Shown here: positions 1 to 9,594 of the stretch, in pieces
How positions within the stretch are numbered: position 1 is the first letter of the stretch
Layout of the letters: each line of letters begins with the position of its first letter
DNA from: Chersky-840 sp963764205
GTDB taxonomy: Bacteria; Actinomycetota; Acidimicrobiia; Acidimicrobiales; UBA8190
Direction of reading: 5' to 3'
DNA length: 64,000 bases
Assembly: GCA_963764205.1 (NCBI GenBank)
Contig: CAVXRN010000002.1
Location: forward strand, 868,001 to 932,000
Position numbers and translations under genes: made by a program
Notes under the pieces: model-generated
What the model was told of the DNA's origin: nothing
The model's database searches: none
What the model saw: only the letters and a program-made list of their open reading frames with translations

Positions 1-1
1 C

Positions 2-2185
2 TACGGCGGCCTCGCCTCGACCGGCGCCAAGGTCCACTACACCCAGGCGAGCGACCAGCTCACGTTGTTCATGCCGCTGACGAACCTGGCGTGGACCCAG
101 GTGCACCAGGGCCACCTTCCGTTGTGGAATCCCTACAACGCGCTGGGCCTGCCGCTGGCGTTCAACTGGGAGTCGGCGACCTTCAGCGTCCCCAACCTGA
201 TCGGCTACGTGGTGCCGCTCCACCTCGCCTACACCGTGCAGGTGCTGGTCACGTATGCCATCGCCGGGAGTGGCGTCTACGTGTTGGGCCGGGTGCTGCG
301 GCTCGGCGTGCTCGGCAGCGTCATGGCCGCCACCGTGTACGAATTGAGCGGTCCCATCTTCGGCCTGGTGGGATGGTCGTTCGGCGGGGTGATGGCATGG
401 GCGGGATGGCTGCTCGTAGCCGCCGTCCTCATTCTCCGAGGGCGACACCGCTGGCGCTCCGTGGCGTTCTTCGCCGTCGTGGTGGCGTGCGCCATCTACG
501 CGGGCGAGCCCGAGGCGCTCGTCTTCCTCGCGATCGCGGTGGCGTTGCTCGTCGTGATGGTCCTCGGAGGGCGGATCCTCGGGCGCCCGGAATCCGGCCC
601 CGTTGTGCGACCCCTGCTCGATCTGGTCGTTGCCGGCGTGGCCGGTGCCGCTCTGGGCGCGCCACTTCTGCTGCCGGGCACGCAGATCGGAGGGGTGTCG
701 CTGCGCAATTTCCGCGGCGGCCAGGTCACGCTGGGCGGGCCCAGCACCGCGGCGCGGGCGATCCCGCTGCACAACCTCGTCCACGTCCTGTTCCAGGGGT
801 TCGACGGGCTCCCCGTACAGGGCACGCCGTGGTTCGCCGATCGCTACATCTACATCGACACCGTCGCCTACGTCGGCGTGATCGCCGTCGTGCTCGCCCT
901 GCTCGGCCTGGCCAAGCGCCGACGCGAGCCCGAGGTGCTCACCTTCGCCGCCATCACGGTGGTCATGGCGGCGTTGGTGTTCGCATCGCCGCTGGTCAGT
1001 TTTCTCGACGATCTCCCGTTTCATCTGGGGGGCGTGTTGTGGTATCGGGCCGTGGCGCCGATGGCACTCGGCCTCGCCGTGCTCGCCGGAGTGGGGACCG
1101 ATGTCCTTGTCCGCTCGGGCACCAGAAGGGACGTGCGGACCTGGCTCGGTGCCGGATTCGGCGGCGCCGGACTCGTCCTGGCCGTCTTGTGGTTGTTCGG
1201 TCGCGGCCATCTTCCTCGCGTCGAAGCCACCTTCCGCGCCAAGAGCTTCATCTGGCCGGTCGTGGCCACCGCGTTGGGCCTCGGCGTCGTGGCGTTCTTG
1301 TGGTGGGAGCATCGACGCACGCAGCGAGTCGAGTCGGGCCGCCGCCGAGCTCGCCGGGCAGGCACCGTGGCGGCGGTGGCCCTGCTCGCGTGTGAGACGA
1401 CGTTCCTGGTCGTCTCGGGGGTGCCGGTGTGGTGGTCGAGCCCCCGGGGATTCGTCCCGACACCCGCGGTGCTGTCGCTCAAACATGCGGTCGGCTCAGC
1501 AGTAGTGGGCGAGGGGACCACAGGCTGCGATGGCCAGGCCATCACGTCGGAGGTCAACGCGGCGTTCGGCGTCCATCAGCTGACGGCCTACGACCCGGTG
1601 ATCCCACGCGCCTACTTCCTCGATTGGAGGGTCATCAGCGGCGAGGCGGCGGGCCCGGCCGGGAGCTTCATCTACTGCCCCGCGGTCACCACCGCCTCGC
1701 TGGCCCGCCGCTACGGCGTGAGCTACGTCCTCGAGCCCCACGGCGCCCAGGGGCCCCAGGGCGGGGTCTTCGACCGCACGATCGGGAACGAAGACCTGTA
1801 CCGCATCCCCGGTGCCGGCGCTGCCACGCTGACCGCGATCGCTCCGGGCCACGGACTCCCGTCGCCCGACGCGCGAGGGAAGACCGTCGCGGTCACCTAC
1901 CCCGGGCCGGCCAGTTGGAAGCTCGTCACCCATTCGACGCGACCAGCGGTCCTTCGCCTCCGGCTCACCGACCTGCCAGGGTGGCACGCCACGATCGACG
2001 GTCGGCCCCTCGGGCTCCTGCCCTTCACCGGAGTCATGCTCCAAGCTCGCATCCCGCCCGGAACCCACACCATCGAGCTCCACTACTGGCCCGGGTCCTT
2101 CACCGCCGGCATCGTCCTGGCGGCGCTGAGTGTGTTGGCCCTGGGTGTCGTGCCTCTCGTCGCCAGGATGCGGCGCCGAACCTGA
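2..2185 (+). CDS. YfhO-like multi-pass membrane protein (5' end outside window)
   Basis: The frame is open from base 2, so the gene begins upstream and only its C-terminal part of about 727 residues is visible. It shows repeated hydrophobic segments, the motif LPLWNPYNALGLPLAFNW near the visible start, and a C-terminal periplasmic-type domain (GWHATIDGRPL, then PPGTHTIELHY) followed by a last membrane helix and an Arg-rich tail. This arrangement is typical of YfhO/DUF6541-like proteins, polytopic proteins related to glycosyltransferases and thought to modify cell-wall polymers with sugars. The downstream GT2 gene on the same strand supports an envelope-glycan role. The substrate cannot be told from the sequence. 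Confidence 0.75.
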   Translation, partial: YGGLASTGAKVHYTQASDQLTLFMPLTNLAWTQVHQGHLPLWNPYNALGLPLAFNWESATFSVPNLIGYVVPLHLAYTVQVLVTYAIAGSGVYVLGRVLRLGVLGSVMAATVYELSGPIFGLVGWSFGGVMAWAGWLLVAAVLILRGRHRWRSVAFFAVVVACAIYAGEPEALVFLAIAVALLVVMVLGGRILGRPESGPVVRPLLDLVVAGVAGAALGAPLLLPGTQIGGVSLRNFRGGQVTLGGPSTAARAIPLHNLVHVLFQGFDGLPVQGTPWFADRYIYIDTVAYVGVIAVVLALLGLAKRRREPEVLTFAAITVVMAALVFASPLVSFLDDLPFHLGGVLWYRAVAPMALGLAVLAGVGTDVLVRSGTRRDVRTWLGAGFGGAGLVLAVLWLFGRGHLPRVEATFRAKSFIWPVVATALGLGVVAFLWWEHRRTQRVESGRRRARRAGTVAAVALLACETTFLVVSGVPVWWSSPRGFVPTPAVLSLKHAVGSAVVGEGTTGCDGQAITSEVNAAFGVHQLTAYDPVIPRAYFLDWRVISGEAAGPAGSFIYCPAVTTASLARRYGVSYVLEPHGAQGPQGGVFDRTIGNEDLYRIPGAGAATLTAIAPGHGLPSPDARGKTVAVTYPGPASWKLVTHSTRPAVLRLRLTDLPGWHATIDGRPLGLLPFTGVMLQARIPPGTHTIELHYWPGSFTAGIVLAALSVLALGVVPLVARMRRRT

Positions 2186-2277
2186 CTCCTCCAGGCCAGA
2201 TTGCCCCCGCACGTGGACGCAACGGGGGTCTTGGGGTATTTTCAATGAGGGGATTCTGGCTCGTGGGGGGGCTCGCA

Positions 2278-3714
2278 ATGAGACGGATCGGCATCCTGAT
2301 CGTTGCCTACAACGCAGCGTCGACTCTGGCATCGGTCCTCGACCGCATCAAGCCGGAGTTCATGGAGCGCGTGTCGGAGATCCTCGTCTGTGACGACCAC
2401 AGCAAGGACTCCACCTATCTCGTCGGGCTCGGCTACAAGCAGCTCATGCCGGAGCTGCCGCTCACGATCATCCGCCAGCCCCGCAACTTCGGCTACGGCG
2501 GCAATCAGAAGTCGGGGTACCAGTGGGCCATCGACCACGATCTCGACATCGTCGTGCTCCTCCACGGCGACGGCCAGTACGCGCCCGAGGTGCTCGACCA
2601 GATCGTGGCCCCGCTCGAGAACAACGAGTGCGACGCCGTGTTCGGCTCGAGGATGCTCGACCCAGGCTCGGCCCGACGCGGGGGGATGCCGCTGTACAAG
2701 TACGTGGGCAACCGGATCCTCACCAGGGCACAGAACGCACTGGCGGGCACCTCGCTGTCGGAGTGGCACAGCGGCTACCGCGCCTATTCGGTCCAGGCGC
2801 TGCGCGAGATCCCTTTCCAGTCGAACTCCGACGGATTCGTGTTCGACACCGAGATCATCACGCAACTGGTGGAGTCGGGGCAGCGCATCGTCGAGGTGCC
2901 GATCCCCACGTACTACGGCGACGAGATCTGTTACGTCAACGGCATGGGCTATGCCCGCGACGTCATCAGCCACGTGGCGCGCTATCGGATGCACAAGATG
3001 GGGTTCGGGTCCGGCGACGCCGCCTTTGTCACCGAGCACTACGAGCTCAAGCACGACGAGGAGACGTCGCACGGGGTGATCCGGGAGTGGCTCGGGAACC
3101 AGCACGACCTCGACGTGCTCGACCTGGGCTGTGCCGAGGGGGCCGTGAGCCTGGACCTGGTCGAGCAGGGCAACCGGGTCACGGGCGTCGACCGCGAGGA
3201 ATGGCCCAGCGTGGCGGGGAAGCTCGACCGGTTCATCGCGGCGGACCTGGACAAGGGCCTGCCCGAGCAGATCCGGGGACGCTACGACGTCGTGCTCGCC
3301 GCCGATGTGCTCGAGCACCTGCGCGAGCCCGGTGACCTGCTGGCGGAGATCAAGGAGCACCTGGCGCCCAACGGGTGGATCCTGGCGAGCATCCCCAACG
3401 CCGTGCACTGGTATCCCCGCCTGAGGATGCTGTCGGGGCGCTTCGACTACGACCGCCGCGGGATCTTGGACCGCGGGCACCTCCGCTTCTTCACCCGCCG
3501 GAGCTTCGAGCGTCTCGCCAAGGCATCGGGGCTCAGGATGACACGGTGCCAAGCGGTGGGCCTCCCCGTCGAGATCCTCAACCGCGGTGGGGGGGACACG
3601 ACGGTCTCGCACAGCGCACCCCTGCGGATCCTGGCCTTCCTCGACCGGGCCACCACCCGGCTGTGGCCCAATCTGTTCGCCTACCAGTACGTCATCCGTC
3701 TCGAGAAGGCGTAG
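2278..3714 (+). CDS. GT2 glycosyltransferase fused to SAM methyltransferase
   Basis: This 478-residue protein has two domains. Residues about 1-235 are a family 2 glycosyltransferase (start MRRIGILIVAYNA, VCDDHSKDST, acceptor-site region LLHGDGQYAPE, GSRMLDPGSARRGGMP), resembling dolichol/polyprenyl-phosphate sugar transferases. Residues about 265-420 are a class I methyltransferase (DLGCAEGAVSLDL for SAM binding, DVVLAADVLEHL, then HLRFFTRRSFERL). I chose ATG 2278 because it sits after a G-rich stretch and begins right at the GT2 beta strand; ATG 2245 is in frame but adds a non-conserved leader. It probably glycosylates and methylates a lipid-linked or cell-surface sugar. The neighbouring YfhO-like gene fits. 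Confidence 0.85.
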   Translation: MRRIGILIVAYNAASTLASVLDRIKPEFMERVSEILVCDDHSKDSTYLVGLGYKQLMPELPLTIIRQPRNFGYGGNQKSGYQWAIDHDLDIVVLLHGDGQYAPEVLDQIVAPLENNECDAVFGSRMLDPGSARRGGMPLYKYVGNRILTRAQNALAGTSLSEWHSGYRAYSVQALREIPFQSNSDGFVFDTEIITQLVESGQRIVEVPIPTYYGDEICYVNGMGYARDVISHVARYRMHKMGFGSGDAAFVTEHYELKHDEETSHGVIREWLGNQHDLDVLDLGCAEGAVSLDLVEQGNRVTGVDREEWPSVAGKLDRFIAADLDKGLPEQIRGRYDVVLAADVLEHLREPGDLLAEIKEHLAPNGWILASIPNAVHWYPRLRMLSGRFDYDRRGILDRGHLRFFTRRSFERLAKASGLRMTRCQAVGLPVEILNRGGGDTTVSHSAPLRILAFLDRATTRLWPNLFAYQYVIRLEKA

Positions 3715-3744
3715 CCGCCGGCCCGCGGGCCAGGGGGGAGAGCG

Positions 3745-4296
3745 ATGCAAAGCGACTCGTTCGTCGACGCCGCCGCAACGGTGGCCGTCGTGGCCACGGT
3801 TGCAGGCCTGTTCTACGCGCGGGCCTCGGCCCACGCCGCGCGCGATGCGGCCGACGCGGCCCAACGGTCGATGGAGCTGGCCGAGCGCTCCCGCCAGTCC
3901 GCGGCGCGCGCCCGGCTGCGTGGGCGCGTCGAACGCGTGGGCGAGCTGGTGCAGGACATCGCCACCTCGTGCCAGGCCGATGCCGGCGCCGGGGACCTCA
4001 GCCAGGACACCAAAGCCCAGTGCCGCGTGCTGCACCGTGCGGTGCACGGGCTCACCGATGTCCTGCCCCGGACGGCGGAGCTACCCCGGGCGGCCTCCAC
4101 CACCGAGATGGGTGACCGTGCCGCCGCGGCCAGCCTCGAGATCGACGGCGTCCTCAAGAAGCTCTCGGCCCACCGACCGCTGAGCGCCTACCGCCCCCGC
4201 CACCAGGTGCCGTGGAACCGCCCCGCCGGTGCCCGGTCCGGGGCGAGGACGGCGGCCGCGAGCCGAAATCGGCTCACACGTCCGCCGTCGCCGTGA
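3745..4296 (+). CDS. Hypothetical small protein with one N-terminal membrane segment
   Basis: This 183-residue protein has a good ribosome site (ggggggag about 7 nt before ATG 3745). Residues about 9-25 are hydrophobic (AAATVAVVATVAGLFYA), followed by an Ala/Arg-rich helical stretch (residues about 27-70) that may form a coiled coil, and a disordered Pro/Arg tail. I recognise no family. Its 3' end overlaps the convergent transglutaminase gene by 23 bp, which suggests the tail is poorly constrained. Confidence 0.55.
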   Translation: MQSDSFVDAAATVAVVATVAGLFYARASAHAARDAADAAQRSMELAERSRQSAARARLRGRVERVGELVQDIATSCQADAGAGDLSQDTKAQCRVLHRAVHGLTDVLPRTAELPRAASTTEMGDRAAAASLEIDGVLKKLSAHRPLSAYRPRHQVPWNRPAGARSGARTAAASRNRLTRPPSP

Positions 4297-6253
4297 CGAT
4301 CCGGGTCACGTCCACCGCCACGTCGAGGTGGTGTGACCCTCCGCCGCCCTCCACCGATCCCCGCAAGGGCGACACGTCCCAGTAGTCGCGTCCCCAGGCG
4401 GTCGTAATGTAGGACTCCGCCACGAATTGGTCGTTGGTCGGGTCGACGTCGACCCAGCCCCAACCCGGGAGGTACACCGAGGCCCAGGCGTGCGAGGCAT
4501 CCGCGCCCACCAATCGCTCTTGGCCCGGCGGCGGCAGCGTCTCGATGTACCCGCTCACGTACCGCGCCGCCAGCCCGAGCGATCGGACGCACCCCACCAT
4601 GAGGTGAGCGAAATCCTGGCACACCCCGCGTCGTTGCTCGAGCACCTCGAGCAGGGGCGTCGAGATCGACGTGAACCCGGGCTCGTACACGAACTCGCTG
4701 TAGATCCGGCGCGTGAGGTCCATGACCGCTTCGACCAAAGGCCGCCCCGGGAGGAACGACCCTTGCGCGTAGTCGGCCAACGAGGTCGACGTCGGGATGA
4801 GACGCGACGGCGCTCGGCACCGCCGGGCGTCACGCGCCGCGGGTTGCCGGTCGATCTCCAGCAACGTCCGCACCGACTCCCACGGGGGACCGGGCGGCGG
4901 GGTCGGCGTCCCCGCCACGCGCACCTCGCTCGTGGCGGTCACCGACATCGCGTCGAACCCGCCCTGGACGACGAACGTCACCACGTTGTTGCCGAAGGGG
5001 TCGACGGACTCGAAGCGCGTGCTCGGCGTCGGGTCGATGTCCAAGTCGTGCGCGATGCACACCTGGTGATCGGTGTGACGCGGCCGGAGGTGCGCCTCGT
5101 TGTAGGATTGCTCGACCGGCGCCGCGTACTGGTAGCTCGTGGTGTGCGTGACGCGATAGACCCTCTCCTCGGCCATGGCCGGGATTCTGCCCGGGGTCGC
5201 TCGGTCATCGGGGGACCCGCTCCCCACCCGGCGCGACGTCGGGTGTCGGGCTCCGGGCCCGCTCCCGCCCACCGTCACCGACGGGCTCATCGGCGGCGAG
5301 AAGAACGAGGCCTCGATGTGGTCGTGCAGGTGCCCGATGGCCGGGCCCAGCTCGGCCAGAAATGCCCGCAGGCCGGCCGGTGTGGGACGAGCCACCGGTG
5401 CATCCGCGACGAGCACGGCGGTGTCGGTGCACGCGGCGAGGATGGGCTCGTTGTGAGGGAGGGCTTTCACCAGGTCCCGCAGTTCGCCTAGACACGCGCT
5501 CACCGCCCGCGGGAACGCCTCGTCCTGGAGGAGGAACCGCAGCGTCGACGCCGCCTCGGGCCGGGCCGGCATGGCCCGACGGAACGGCTGGTACGACGCC
5601 AACGACCGGAGCAGCGCCATCTGGTGGACCTCGCTGTAGACCTCGCGGCCCGGGTCGGGAACGGCGCTGTCGGCCCGGACCGCCAGCACGCGGCACGTGA
5701 TCTCGGCCCGCTCGAGGTGCTGGCCCATGCGGAAGAACGCGAGCGCCTCGTCGCGCCGCATCGTCCCCTGCATGACCCCGTTGATCCGTTGGATCTCGTC
5801 GATGACCCGCTGCAGCCACCGCACCCGCTTGTCGCGGGCGCCCACGCCGTTGGTCGCCGGGCTCAGGGCGATCCACAGCTCGTTGCACAGCTCCCACACT
5901 TCGCGCGGGACCACCGGGCGCGCCCGCCGGAGGTTGTCCCGGGCACCTTCGATCGACGCCAGGATGGACGACGGATTGTCGCGATCGGTCAGCACGTATG
6001 CCACGACGCGCGCCTCCACCGAGCGCCGCAGCTCGTAGCCCGCCGGGCTCGACCCCACCAGGCGGCTGGTGCGCTCCCGATACGCCGCCGCGGTCCCGGC
6101 GATCTCGATCAACGGCGCCCATCCGACGTCCTCACCCACGGGGAGGTCGATGTGGGTCTCACCGTGGACCTGGACGATTCGAGCGGTGTCTTCGGCCCGC
6201 TCGAGATATCGGCCGGCCCAGTACACGGCTTCGGCCATCCGTGCCAACAACAT
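4274..6253 (-). CDS. Alpha-E domain protein continuous with a transglutaminase-like domain
   Basis: One open frame encodes 659 residues. Residues 1 to about 330 are an alpha-E domain (MLLARMAEAVYWAGRYLERAE start, all helical). Residues about 360-659 are a bacterial transglutaminase-like cysteine-protease fold: N-terminal beta domain (YRVTHTTSYQYAAPV), then catalytic Cys in RRGVCQDFAHLM, His in GADASHAWASVYLPG and Asp in VDVDPTND. ATG 6253 follows a good ribosome site (GGGAGAGGAG). In most genomes these are two adjacent genes. Here no stop separates them; a separate start at ATG 5176 (preceded by CAGAAT 7 nt upstream) or a lost stop cannot be excluded. The upstream circularly permuted ATP-grasp gene completes the usual triad, thought to make and process a peptide-like product of unknown identity. 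Confidence 0.8.
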   Translation of the reverse strand: MLLARMAEAVYWAGRYLERAEDTARIVQVHGETHIDLPVGEDVGWAPLIEIAGTAAAYRERTSRLVGSSPAGYELRRSVEARVVAYVLTDRDNPSSILASIEGARDNLRRARPVVPREVWELCNELWIALSPATNGVGARDKRVRWLQRVIDEIQRINGVMQGTMRRDEALAFFRMGQHLERAEITCRVLAVRADSAVPDPGREVYSEVHQMALLRSLASYQPFRRAMPARPEAASTLRFLLQDEAFPRAVSACLGELRDLVKALPHNEPILAACTDTAVLVADAPVARPTPAGLRAFLAELGPAIGHLHDHIEASFFSPPMSPSVTVGGSGPGARHPTSRRVGSGSPDDRATPGRIPAMAEERVYRVTHTTSYQYAAPVEQSYNEAHLRPRHTDHQVCIAHDLDIDPTPSTRFESVDPFGNNVVTFVVQGGFDAMSVTATSEVRVAGTPTPPPGPPWESVRTLLEIDRQPAARDARRCRAPSRLIPTSTSLADYAQGSFLPGRPLVEAVMDLTRRIYSEFVYEPGFTSISTPLLEVLEQRRGVCQDFAHLMVGCVRSLGLAARYVSGYIETLPPPGQERLVGADASHAWASVYLPGWGWVDVDPTNDQFVAESYITTAWGRDYWDVSPLRGSVEGGGGSHHLDVAVDVTRIVTATADV

Positions 6254-6300
6254 GACGCGCTCCTCTCCCTGGGTTGCCGGGACTCCGTGGTGCACGGGTC

Positions 6301-7902
6301 TTATTGGGCCAACTCCCATCCGTCGATCCGCAGGGACCGCCCGGACCGGTACGCCTCGTCGTCGGATTCGTCGGATTCGTCGGGTTCGTCGGATTCGTCG
6401 GGCGCGGCGCCGGGGATCGTGACCGGCTGCGCTCCCGACTCGCCTGCCGGTTCGTCGAGGTCCACCAGCGTGGCGTCGACGATCCAGGTGTCCTTGGAGC
6501 CGCCACCTTGCGACGAGTTCACGATGAGCGAGCCCGCCGTGCGGGCCACCCGGGTGAGCCCACCGGACGTGACATACGCCTCGGTCGGCCCGAGCAGGGC
6601 GAAGGGCCGGAGGTCCACGTGGCGTGGGGCCACGGTCCCGTCGCACAGCGTCGGCATGGTCGAGAGCGACAACACCGGTTGTGCCACCCAGTTGGGCGGG
6701 AACTGCTCGATGCGCTGGGCCACGAGGGCGAGTGCGTCGGCGCCTGCGGTCGGCCCGATCACCACGCCGTAGCCCCCCGACTCGTTGGCGGGCTTCACGA
6801 CGAGCGCGTCGAGATGTCCGAGCACGAATTGACAGTCGTCGGGGTCCCCACACCGCCACGTCGGCACGTTGGGGAGGATGGGCTCCTCGCCCAGGAAGTA
6901 GCGGATGATCTCGGGCACGAAGGCGTACACCGCCTTGTCGTCGGCGATCCCCGCCCCCGGCGCGCTGACGATGGCGACGTTGCCCCGCCGCCAGGCGCGG
7001 CATGAGCCCGGGCACGCCGACGTACGAGTCGCGCCGGAACACCTCGGGATCGAGGAACAGCTCGTCGACGCGCCGGTAGACGACGTCGACTCGCTCGAGA
7101 CCTCCCACCGTGCGCATGTACAGCGTGTCGTCGTCGAGGACGACCAGGTCGCTCCCTTCCACCAGCTCGATCCCGAGCTGCTGGGCCAGGAACGCGTGCT
7201 CGAAGTAGGCAGAGTTGTGCACACCCGGGGTCAGCACGACCATGGTCGGCGTCTCGGCCGCGGGCGACACCGAGGAGAGCAGGGTGCTGAGGCGGCCGAT
7301 GTAGGAGTCGACCGGCTCGATGCTGTAGGAGCGGAACAGCTCGGGGAACACCCGCTTGGCCACCATGCGGTTCTCGAGCAGGTACGACACGCCCGACGGG
7401 ACCCGGAGGTTGTCCTCGAGGACATAGAACGTGCCGTCCTCACCCCGCACGAGGTCGCTGCCACAGATGTGGGCCCAGATCCCACCGGGGGGCTCACGCC
7501 CATGCACTCGGGCCGGAAGTTGGGCGATCCCGTGACGAGGTCGAACGGGACGACGCCGGCCTGGACCGACCGCTGGTCGTGGTAGACGTCGTCGATGAAG
7601 AGGTTGAGAGCCCGCAGCCGTTGGATGAGCCCCTCGCGGACCCGCGCCCACTCCGAGGAGGCCAGTACCCGGGGGATGACGTCGAAGGGCCACGGCCGGT
7701 CGAGCACCGCGTCGCCGTCGTAGGTCTGGAACGTCACCCCCAGGCTGCGGATCTCACGATCGGCCGCATGCTGGCGCTCGACCAGCGCCTCGAGGCCCAG
7801 GTCGGTGAGGTGGCGCCAGAGCCCCCGGGCCGTGGCCCGCGGCGGCCCCCCAGGCTCGACCAACTCGTCGAAGCCCGGCCCCGGTTGATATGAGGACAGC
7901 AT
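6301..7902 (-). CDS. Circularly permuted ATP-grasp protein, split by two frameshifts
   Basis: About 534 residues once two indels are repaired. The frame from ATG 7902 (MLSSYQPGPGFDELVEP) ends conserved matching at a run of six G at 7487-7492. Adding one base restores MGVSPPGGIWAHICGSDLVR, then EDNLRVPSGVSYLLENR. A second shift at 6999-7000 is repaired by removing one base, giving LMRAWRRGNVAIVSAPGAG, then ADDKAVYAFVPEII and VVKPANESGGYGVVIG. These are the diagnostic motifs of the CP_ATPgrasp family, peptide-bond-forming ATP-grasp relatives. The C-terminus carries an Asp/Glu/Ser repeat. Stop TAA at 6301. It lies 47 bp upstream of the alpha-E/transglutaminase gene, forming an operon with it. 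I regard the shifts as probable sequencing errors, not gene death. Confidence 0.75.
6361..6396. repeat. Four 9-bp tandem repeats inside the ATP-grasp gene
   Basis: The unit gtcggattc (third copy gtcgggttc) repeats four times. On the minus strand it encodes a DES/DEP tripeptide run near the C-terminus of the ATP-grasp protein, in a stretch that looks disordered. Copy number changes would keep frame. Confidence 0.9.
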
Positions 7903-8039
7903 CTGGACTTTCCGTCCTCTTTCTCCCGTGGGGTCTCGTGGACGGTACGAAGGGAGCGTACGAGGCCGGAGTGAACGGTCGGGGTCCTCTGGATGACGGC
8001 TCTGTTAACCGTGTGCACGCCTGTGACGACTGTGCAGGC

Positions 8040-8570
8040 TCAGCACGAACGCTGCAGGACCAGCGCCTTGAACAGCGCACCCCACTCGTAGACGACGTCG
8101 TAGACCAGGTGGAACCCGGGGTCGGCCACCGGGACCAGGTGCAGGTGGGCGTCGGTGCACCGCTCGAACAAGAGCCGGGCCCGGGTGGCCTGGCTGCGTT
8201 CGGACACCACGATGAGCTGGTTCCAGTGCTCCTTGCGGGCCAACCGGGCGACGTACTCCGCCTCACCCCGGGTGTCGAGCGGGTCGGCCCGGAAGCAGAT
8301 GACCCGCACCGCCGGCGGGTGCGACGGGCACGGCACGGCACGGGTGCCTCCCAGCGAGATCACCGCCACCGGCGCCATGCCCGACGCCACCAACGCGATG
8401 GCCTGCTGGGCTCGCCGTTGTCCCGGGTCACCGCCGAGGGCGACCACCGCGTCGACCCGGGTGGGTGGGTCGGTGGGGGGCCAGACGAACAGGCGGGCCG
8501 TGGCGGCCACGAACAGGACGATGAGGACGACCCCGACCACGAGCAGCCGGCCACGCGCGGTCGAGGGCAC
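8040..8570 (-). CDS. YdcF/SanA-like DUF218 membrane protein
   Basis: This 176-residue protein has an N-terminal signal anchor (residues about 8-30, LLVVGVVLIVLFVAATARLFV) and then the DUF218 fold: VDAVVALGGDPGQRRAQQAIAL, PVAVISLGGT, the DTRGEAEYVARLA helix and QLIVVSERSQATRARLLF. The family is membrane-anchored, linked to envelope maintenance, with an uncertain enzymatic role. Start is GTG 8570. It follows the zinc dehydrogenase stop after 6 bp, so the two are almost certainly co-transcribed. Confidence 0.8.
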   Translation of the reverse strand: MPSTARGRLLVVGVVLIVLFVAATARLFVWPPTDPPTRVDAVVALGGDPGQRRAQQAIALVASGMAPVAVISLGGTRAVPCPSHPPAVRVICFRADPLDTRGEAEYVARLARKEHWNQLIVVSERSQATRARLLFERCTDAHLHLVPVADPGFHLVYDVVYEWGALFKALVLQRSC

Positions 8571-8576
8571 AGGACC

Positions 8577-9590
8577 CTACGGTCGGACGATGACCTTGCC
8601 GGCGTCGGGGTCCCGCTCGAGCCGGGCGAAGCGCTCGGGCAACTGCGCGAGGCCGATGGTCTCGGTCACCATCGGGACGACGTCGAGTCGACGACGATCG
8701 AGCGCCTCGAGGGTGTCGGTGTAGTCGGCCCGTCCGTAGTAGATCGAGAACCGGACGTCGAGCTCCTTCGACAGTCCCCAGAAAGGGAAGATGGCGTCGT
8801 TCTGGAGGCAGATGCCGACCACCACGACCCGTGCCTCCACCGCGGCGCTCTCCATGGCCACTTCGATCAGCCCGGGTCGACCACTGCACTCGATGACCAC
8901 GGTCGGCCCGCCTTTCGTCGCCTCGAAGAGCTCCGCCCCGAGCGAGCCCGCGCCGGGGTCGAACGTGGCGGTGGCCCCGAGGCGGGTGGCGAGGTCCCGA
9001 CGCAGCGCCGACGGCTCGCTCACGGCCACCACCTCGACGCCCATGGACCGGGCCCACGCCACCGCGGCCAGACCGATGGGGCCGGCGCCGAGCACCACCA
9101 CACGGTCCGCCGCGGTCACCGCGCCGCGCCGAAAGGCGTGGCGCATGATCGCCAACGGTTCCACCAGGGGCTGTTCGTCGGCGAGCACCGCGGCCGGGAG
9201 CTCGAACAGCTCCTCGGCGCGCACGGTCACGAACTCGGCGAACCCCCCGGGTCGCTCGAGCCCGATGAGCTCGAACTGCGCGCAGTGATCAGGTCGCCCC
9301 CCGACACAGAACGTGCACCGACCGCAACCCGCCACCGGACGTGCCACCACAGCCGTGCCGCGGCGCCAACGATCAGGGTCGACCCCGTCGCCCACGCTCT
9401 GCACGGTGCCGGCGATCTCGTGGCCGAGCACCGCGCCGGTCTGCGCCAGCTGACTGGCGAGATGGAGATCGCTGCCGCAGATGCCGCAGCCCGTCACGGC
9501 CAGCAACGCCTCTCCGGGTGCCGGTGTCGGAGTCGGCACGTCCGCCAGCTCGAGCCGGGGCCGGTCCTCGCACAGGACGGCGGCACGCAC
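8577..9590 (-). CDS. Zinc-dependent medium-chain dehydrogenase
   Basis: This 337-residue alcohol/polyol dehydrogenase has catalytic zinc ligands in GCGICGSDLHL and GHEIAGTV. Structural zinc is bound by CGRCTFCVGGRPDHC (about residues 90-105). The Rossmann motif is VVLGAGPIGLAAVAWA, binding NAD(P). It resembles threonine or 2,3-butanediol dehydrogenases; the true substrate is unknown. GTG 9590 has AAGGGG immediately upstream and lies 4 bp after the cupin stop, so the order cupin, dehydrogenase, YdcF-like is one operon. The cupin relative cleaves an aryl ketone, which suggests the dehydrogenase handles an alcohol or ketone in the same pathway (inference). Confidence 0.85.
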   Translation of the reverse strand: MRAAVLCEDRPRLELADVPTPTPAPGEALLAVTGCGICGSDLHLASQLAQTGAVLGHEIAGTVQSVGDGVDPDRWRRGTAVVARPVAGCGRCTFCVGGRPDHCAQFELIGLERPGGFAEFVTVRAEELFELPAAVLADEQPLVEPLAIMRHAFRRGAVTAADRVVVLGAGPIGLAAVAWARSMGVEVVAVSEPSALRRDLATRLGATATFDPGAGSLGAELFEATKGGPTVVIECSGRPGLIEVAMESAAVEARVVVVGICLQNDAIFPFWGLSKELDVRFSIYYGRADYTDTLEALDRRRLDVVPMVTETIGLAQLPERFARLERDPDAGKVIVRP

Positions 9591-9594
9591 CCCT

